A stretch of 27,848 bases of DNA, taken from the NCBI GenBank assembly GCA_902608065.1, contig CACLMO010000010.1:1-27848 (forward strand). Direction: 5' to 3'. This document shows, in pieces, positions 23,200 to 27,848 of this stretch. Positions within the stretch are counted from its first letter, which is position 1, and every line of letters starts with the position of its first letter. The translations under genes and the position numbers were made by a program. A model generated the notes under the pieces. That model was given only the letters and a program-made list of their open reading frames with translations. It had not been told where the DNA came from and did no database searches. Source of the stretch: an uncultured Pelagibacteraceae bacterium. GTDB lineage: Bacteria > Pseudomonadota > Alphaproteobacteria > Pelagibacterales > Pelagibacteraceae.

Positions 23200-24202
23200 C
23201 TTTTTTACAAATTTTTGTAAAGAGATCAAAAAATATTATTTTAGATATTTTGGGATTTTTTTTACATAAAAGTTCTGTATTATTTATTTCATTAATTGTT
23301 TTTTTGAGTTCTTTTGAATCCCAAATAGTTAATTGTTTTTTCATTATGGGCTTTTCTTTCCAAAATACAGGTGGTTTGGAAGAATTTAATAAATTTTCTA
23401 AATCAGAATAATTTTTTTCTAATTCTTTCATACTTAATAATCTTTGTATTTTATTACTTAATATTCTCAAGAGAAAAATTTGATTTACAGTATTCATATA
23501 AATATCTGATAATATTTTTCTAAATTGACTAATATTTCCACATAAGCATTCGTTAATTAAAATATCAGACTTGTGTTCACCAGAAAAATTTATTATCGCT
23601 TTGATTTCATCTAATTCTAAATTTTTTTTTTCTGCAGCAAATAATTTAATTTTTTCAATTTCATTTCTAAGATTAAGGCGATCTTTGTTAGATTTTTCTA
23701 TTAATAAACTAATAGATTCATTTGATAATTTTATATTTTCTTTTTTAAATTCATTGATAGCAATAATTTTTAAATCTCTATCCTCATCTAAATAACAAGG
23801 AATGCATAAAGTTTTTAAATTTTTTTCAAAAAAGTTTCGCAATTTAGATTTTTTCTCCAATATACTTGATAAAATAATTATGAAAATATTTTCTGGACAT
23901 TTATCTATTATATCTTCTGTAATTTGTACCGTTTTATCTGTGCCACCATTTATAATAATTATTTTTTTATCCCCAAATAATGATCCCGAAAAAATAGAAT
24001 TATATAAATTATCTTTATTATCTATAACCTCATTTTCATAGAGTGATATATATTCTGTTTTTGGATCTTGTTTATTTATATTCGTTCTAATTAAATCTTT
24101 TATATCTTTTTTTAAACCATCGTTTTCTCCATATAATAAAATTAGATTATACTTAAAAAATTTAGATATGTTTTTTTGTATTTCGTAACTTTTTATGATC
24201 AC
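23183..24202 (-). CDS. holA: DNA polymerase III delta subunit
   Basis: The delta subunit of the clamp loader opens the sliding clamp. NLILLYGENDGLKKDIKDLI near the start corresponds to the family LxYGxDxxL motif, and the 339-residue length fits. The rest is divergent and very lysine/asparagine-rich, so recognition rests on the start motif, the overall layout and its place after lptE and leuS, an order conserved in alphaproteobacteria. It directly abuts lptE and runs 17 bp into the end of parB. Confidence 0.85.
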   Translation of the reverse strand: MIIKSYEIQKNISKFFKYNLILLYGENDGLKKDIKDLIRTNINKQDPKTEYISLYENEVIDNKDNLYNSIFSGSLFGDKKIIIINGGTDKTVQITEDIIDKCPENIFIIILSSILEKKSKLRNFFEKNLKTLCIPCYLDEDRDLKIIAINEFKKENIKLSNESISLLIEKSNKDRLNLRNEIEKIKLFAAEKKNLELDEIKAIINFSGEHKSDILINECLCGNISQFRKILSDIYMNTVNQIFLLRILSNKIQRLLSMKELEKNYSDLENLLNSSKPPVFWKEKPIMKKQLTIWDSKELKKTINEINNTELLCKKNPKISKIIFFDLFTKICKKANSFS

Positions 24203-24694
24203 TTAATTTATAATACTTTCTGAAAGTTTAATTAATAGATCTTGATAAGTTTTATCCATTAAATTATCAAATGAAGAATTTTCAAGACTTATTGTATCTG
24301 AATATTCATTTTGTGTTTTATATGTAACTGAGGAATTAAAGACTTCATCTAATATTTCATCACTTGTTAAATTATCTTTTACTTGAATTCGTGTTTCAAC
24401 TGAAATTCTATAATCAGTAATCTTACCTGTTAAATTTCTTACCGCAGCTTTTTTATTTTTTGTAACCGACAAAATAAGATTTATTTTTCTAATGTTGTCG
24501 TTATCTTTGCTTGATTTAGATATTCTATTTAATTTATTAAAAATTTTCCTAGCAAGCTGTTTATCACCTTCAATTTCATATTTTTCAATTTTAAAATTTA
24601 AATTAGTTGAACCAAAAATTGGTTTGTAACCAGAGCATGAGTTAATTACAAAAATTAAAATTATTAAAAAAGCAAATTGATATTTTTTTTTCAT
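24203..24694 (-). CDS. lptE: LPS-assembly lipoprotein LptE-like
   Basis: A 163-residue probable outer-membrane lipoprotein. A lysine start and hydrophobic stretch (residues 7-17) lead to the lipobox INSC with the lipidated cysteine C20, then SGYKPIFG, the usual G-(F/Y)-x-P start of LptE. LptE plugs the LptD barrel and helps move lipopolysaccharide to the surface. The rest, with [26 protein letters not shown] strands, is weakly conserved in the family. It overlaps the leuS stop by 4 bases and abuts holA. The assignment depends on both the lipobox and the leuS-lptE-holA context. Confidence 0.82.
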   Translation of the reverse strand: MKKKYQFAFLIILIFVINSCSGYKPIFGSTNLNFKIEKYEIEGDKQLARKIFNKLNRISKSSKDNDNIRKINLILSVTKNKKAAVRNLTGKITDYRISVETRIQVKDNLTSDEILDEVFNSSVTYKTQNEYSDTISLENSSFDNLMDKTYQDLLIKLSESIIN

Positions 24695-27225
24695 TTTTTT
24701 GTTATAAAGTTTACTAGTTTATTTTTAATATAAATATTCTTTACTATAATCATATTTTTCATATGTTTTTGTACATTCTCAATTTCTTTCGACTTTTTAA
24801 TAATAACTGATTTCTCTGAATTTGTTGGTATTTCTAGTATACCTCTTTTTCTGCCGTCCACTTGTATTACTATAGTACAATTTTCTTCTTTTAATAATTT
24901 TGGGTCATACGTAGGCCAATAAAATTTTTTATTAATTTGTTCACAGAATTCATGTGCTAAATGTGGAGTAAGTGGAATCAATAACATTGATATTTTTTCC
25001 CATGCACTACATAGAGCCTTATTTGAAGTTTTGTTATTAGTAACATGTTCATATATTAAATTATATATTTGATGCATGTTAGCTATTACAACATTGTATT
25101 GAAAGTTTTCTAAATTTTTTGTTACGTTATAAACAGTTTTATTCACAGCTTTTTCTAACGTAATATCTTCAGAATTTGATGTTGAATTTTCTTTATTTAA
25201 AATTTCAATGTGTAATTTCCAAAGTTTTTGAATAAATTTATAAGAAGCAGAGACGCCCTCCATTGACCATTGAACATCCTTCTCTGGAGGACTATCTGAT
25301 AACATAAACCATCTAATAGAGTCAGCTCCATACATATTTATCATTGCCTCTGGATCGATGATATTTTTTTTGGATTTGGACATTGATTCTGAGGGACTTA
25401 CAATCACTTTTTTTTTGCCATTTTTTGTTACAAAAAGTCCTTCAGAATTTTTTTCTATTTCATCCGGGTATAACCATTGATTATTTTCATTTTTATAAGT
25501 TTCATGACAAACCATGCCTTGGGTAAATAAACTCTCAAATGGCTCAATGTAATTAAAATTTTTATTTTTAAATGCTAACGCTCTCATAAAAAATCTTGAA
25601 TAAAGCAAATGTAAAATTGCATGTTCTACACCACCTATATACTGGTCAACGGGCATCCAATAATTTATATCTTTTATTTCATATCCATATTTTTTGTTTT
25701 CAGGGGAACAAAATCTTAAAAAATACCAAGAAGAATCTACAAAAGTGTCAAGTGTATCAGTTTCTCTCACAACTTTTTCACCTGAAGGAAGTTTAGTAAA
25801 TTTCCATGTAGGATGATTTTCTAATGGATTTCCTTTTACATTTAAATCAACATCTTCTGGTAACAAAATAGGTAAATCTTTTTTCTCAACTGGTAATGCT
25901 TCACCTTTTTGATTGTAAACTATTGGAATAGGGCATCCCCAATATCTTTGTCTTGAAACTCCCCAATCTTTAAGTCGAAAGGTAATTTTTTTTTCTCCAA
26001 AATTTTTTTTAGTTATAATTTCTATTGCTTTTTCAATAGCCTTACTAACTGTTAAATTATTTAAAAAGTCTGAATTAAATAGTATTCCATCTTCAGTGTA
26101 AGCTTTGTCATTAATTGTAAATTCTTTAGGATTAGTCTTAGTGGGTTTTACAACAGGCAAAATATCAAGTTTATATTTATGAGCAAAATCTAAATCTCTT
26201 TGATCATGCGCTGGACATCCAAAAATGGCTCCAGTTCCATAATCCATTAAAACAAAATTAGCAATGTAAATTGGAAGTTTAGTTTCTTTTTTAAAGGGAT
26301 GTAATGCAAATAAATTAGTATTAAAGCCAATTTTTTCAGCAACAGCCAAAGCCTCCTCTGTTGTTCCCGACTTTGAGCATTCTAGTTTAAATTTAATAAA
26401 ATTTTTATTATTTTCAAAATTTTTTGCTATTGGATGATCAATGGAAAGAGCAATAAATGAGGCTCCAAAGATAGTATCTGGTCTTGTCGTAAAAACATTA
26501 ATTCTTTCATTTTTATTATCAATTTTAAATTTTATTTCACATCCAAAAGATTTTCCTATCCAATTTTTTTGCATAAGTTTAACCTTATCAGGCCAATTTT
26601 CTAATTTTTCTAATTCATCTAATAAATTTTGAGAAAATTTTTTAATATTAAAAAACCATTGAGAAAGTTTTTTTCTTTCGACAGCTACTCCTGAACGCCA
26701 TCCTTTACCATCAATTACTTGTTCATTAGCCAAAACTGTTTGTTCAGCTGGATCCCAATTTACATAAGTATCTTTTTTATAAACTAATTTTTTTTCAAAT
26801 AATTCTATAAAAAATTCTTGCTGATGTTTATAATATTCAGGATCACACGTAGATATTTCACGATTCCAATCAAGTGAAAGTCCTAGAAGTTTTAATTGTT
26901 TTTTCATGGTTTCGATATTTTTTTTAGTCCAATCTTTGGGGTGAAGATTATTTTCTCGAGCAGCATTTTCTGCTGGTAAACCAAAAGAGTCCCAGCCCAT
27001 TGGATGCAAAACATTAAAACCAATCAATTTTTTGTATCTAGCTAAAACATCTCCTATTGTATAATTACGCACATGTCCCATATGTATTTTCCCTGATGGA
27101 TATGGAAACATTTCCAAACAATAGAATTTTTTTTTATTTTTTTTTATTGAAACTGAATCAGTCTTATTGTTTAACCAATAATCCTGCCATTTTTTTTCTA
27201 CGTGTTTTATATTGTATCGTTCCAT
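24691..27225 (-). CDS. leuS: leucyl-tRNA synthetase
   Basis: LeuRS charges tRNA-Leu. The class I HIGH motif is HMGH at residues 48-51 (in [16 protein letters not shown]), and the KMSKS motif is SMSKS at about 614-618. The editing domain is present ([28 protein letters not shown]). [28 protein letters not shown] and the C-terminal tRNA-binding part also match. At 844 residues it is full length for a bacterial LeuRS. It leads the leuS-lptE-holA operon. The 46-bp spacer before it is A/T-only in most positions, and I see no hairpin or convincing promoter in it. Confidence 0.98.
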   Translation of the reverse strand: MERYNIKHVEKKWQDYWLNNKTDSVSIKKNKKKFYCLEMFPYPSGKIHMGHVRNYTIGDVLARYKKLIGFNVLHPMGWDSFGLPAENAARENNLHPKDWTKKNIETMKKQLKLLGLSLDWNREISTCDPEYYKHQQEFFIELFEKKLVYKKDTYVNWDPAEQTVLANEQVIDGKGWRSGVAVERKKLSQWFFNIKKFSQNLLDELEKLENWPDKVKLMQKNWIGKSFGCEIKFKIDNKNERINVFTTRPDTIFGASFIALSIDHPIAKNFENNKNFIKFKLECSKSGTTEEALAVAEKIGFNTNLFALHPFKKETKLPIYIANFVLMDYGTGAIFGCPAHDQRDLDFAHKYKLDILPVVKPTKTNPKEFTINDKAYTEDGILFNSDFLNNLTVSKAIEKAIEIITKKNFGEKKITFRLKDWGVSRQRYWGCPIPIVYNQKGEALPVEKKDLPILLPEDVDLNVKGNPLENHPTWKFTKLPSGEKVVRETDTLDTFVDSSWYFLRFCSPENKKYGYEIKDINYWMPVDQYIGGVEHAILHLLYSRFFMRALAFKNKNFNYIEPFESLFTQGMVCHETYKNENNQWLYPDEIEKNSEGLFVTKNGKKKVIVSPSESMSKSKKNIIDPEAMINMYGADSIRWFMLSDSPPEKDVQWSMEGVSASYKFIQKLWKLHIEILNKENSTSNSEDITLEKAVNKTVYNVTKNLENFQYNVVIANMHQIYNLIYEHVTNNKTSNKALCSAWEKISMLLIPLTPHLAHEFCEQINKKFYWPTYDPKLLKEENCTIVIQVDGRKRGILEIPTNSEKSVIIKKSKEIENVQKHMKNMIIVKNIYIKNKLVNFITKK

Positions 27226-27271
27226 TAATTAAAAAAATTAAAATTTCATAAATCAGAAAATATTAAGATAT

Positions 27272-27844
27272 TTAATTTTTTAGTTTAGGTCTTTTTTTCT
27301 TAGTTTGTTTTCTATATTCTTCTTCAAAAATTACAGCTTTTTTAAGTATTGCAACACGCAGTTCATCTTCTAAAGCTGAAGTTATCTTTTTAACAGAACA
27401 AACTTGTTGGACTCCACATTTTTTTTTATGTACAATTACCTTAATTCCATCAGCTCTTATTTCATTTGTTAAAAATCTTATTGTGATTTTAATGGATTCG
27501 TCTGAAGCTGTTCCCTCGTTATACCAGTCAGTAGTTATAATTCCTCCGGAATAATCAACATTAGATAATGGTAAAAAATCAAGTATTTCTAAAGTTGCTC
27601 TCCACATAGGATTAGAGCTAGCAAATTGATATGAGGTTCCTCCTCTTCCTTTTGCCAAACCTCCAAGCGTTATACCTCTTCCTTCTTCAAGATTTTTTTT
27701 TACTCTTTCGTCTGCATTTGGCGACACTTTCCTAGCGTCTGCAGGATCCCAGATACCACAAGAGTTTAATATGGCTAGTGTTACAAGAGCGGTTAAGCAA
27801 ACTGCTATTATTTTTTTTACTGAAAAATTTAATAAGTTGATCAT
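27272..27844 (-). CDS. DUF3576-family lipoprotein
   Basis: A 190-residue predicted lipoprotein of unknown function, of the DUF3576 type found next to leuS in many alphaproteobacteria. The signal peptide has a hydrophobic core at about residues 12-26 and a lipobox LNSC with the cysteine at C29, followed by GIWDPADARKVSPNADER. A central part with NPMWRATLEILDFLPLSNVDYSGGIITTDWY is the recognisable domain core. The C-terminus is lysine-rich. The ATG is 4 bases from the window edge, so an earlier in-frame start outside the window cannot be ruled out. Confidence 0.82.
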   Translation of the reverse strand: MINLLNFSVKKIIAVCLTALVTLAILNSCGIWDPADARKVSPNADERVKKNLEEGRGITLGGLAKGRGGTSYQFASSNPMWRATLEILDFLPLSNVDYSGGIITTDWYNEGTASDESIKITIRFLTNEIRADGIKVIVHKKKCGVQQVCSVKKITSALEDELRVAILKKAVIFEEEYRKQTKKKRPKLKN

Positions 27845-27848
27845 TAGT

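Noticed and set aside
25774..25789. Second parS-like sequence (TTTTTCACCTGAAGGA)
   Set aside because: It has four mismatches to the 16-bp consensus, no symmetry, and lies in ordinary leuS codons.

Overview
The window is very AT-rich, has almost no intergenic space, and encodes an ordinary alphaproteobacterial core gene set with lysine/asparagine/isoleucine-rich proteins. The gene order (hisB|hslVU|smr|tim44|fxsA|secB|dnaQ|coaE|aroE|maf|ppsR|hemE|hemH|hemJ|rho ... mnmE|mnmG|rsmG|parA|parB|holA|lptE|leuS) together with the streamlining points to a SAR11/Pelagibacter-like marine bacterium. That taxonomic call is inference from content and order; no marker search was run.

Layout. (1) 1-4564: the end of a leftward his operon (hisB), the rightward HslVU protease, a leftward Smr plus Tim44-domain pair, and rightward fxsA-secB. 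(2) 4561-8705: one tightly overlapping leftward operon, ppsR-maf-(PEMT/ICMT-like membrane protein)-aroE-coaE-dnaQ. (3) 8706-8982: the only gene-free stretch near 300 bp. It sits between divergent ppsR and hemE, the classical alphaproteobacterial origin position, and carries a perfect CTA trinucleotide run (DnaA-trio-like) next to an AT-only tract. I call it the chromosomal origin. (4) 8983-13610: rightward haem genes hemE-hemH-(PhyH-type dioxygenase)-hemJ, then rho. (5) 13614-17662: leftward ogt, then two rightward accessory genes, a TPR-methyltransferase and a TPR-sulfotransferase whose N-terminal TPR blocks are recognisably duplicated. (6) 17659-23199: mnmE-mnmG-rsmG-parA-parB rightward, with a near-perfect parS site inside the rsmG coding sequence. 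(7) 23183-27844: leftward leuS-lptE-holA, preceded by a DUF3576-type lipoprotein gene.

How it works together: the window holds the replication/segregation centre of the chromosome. Genes immediately left of the origin run left and genes immediately right run right, so both arms are co-directional with the forks. The partition locus (parA, parB, parS) lies about 12 kb from the origin, close enough to pull it poleward. Haem synthesis starts right at the origin unwinding region. The main items beyond the core are the TPR-methyltransferase/TPR-sulfotransferase pair, the PhyH oxygenase inside the haem cluster, and the membrane methyltransferase-like gene inside the maf-aroE operon. There are no tRNA or rRNA genes, insertion sequences, CRISPR arrays or convincing intrinsic terminators. 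Genes facing each other overlap or nearly touch.
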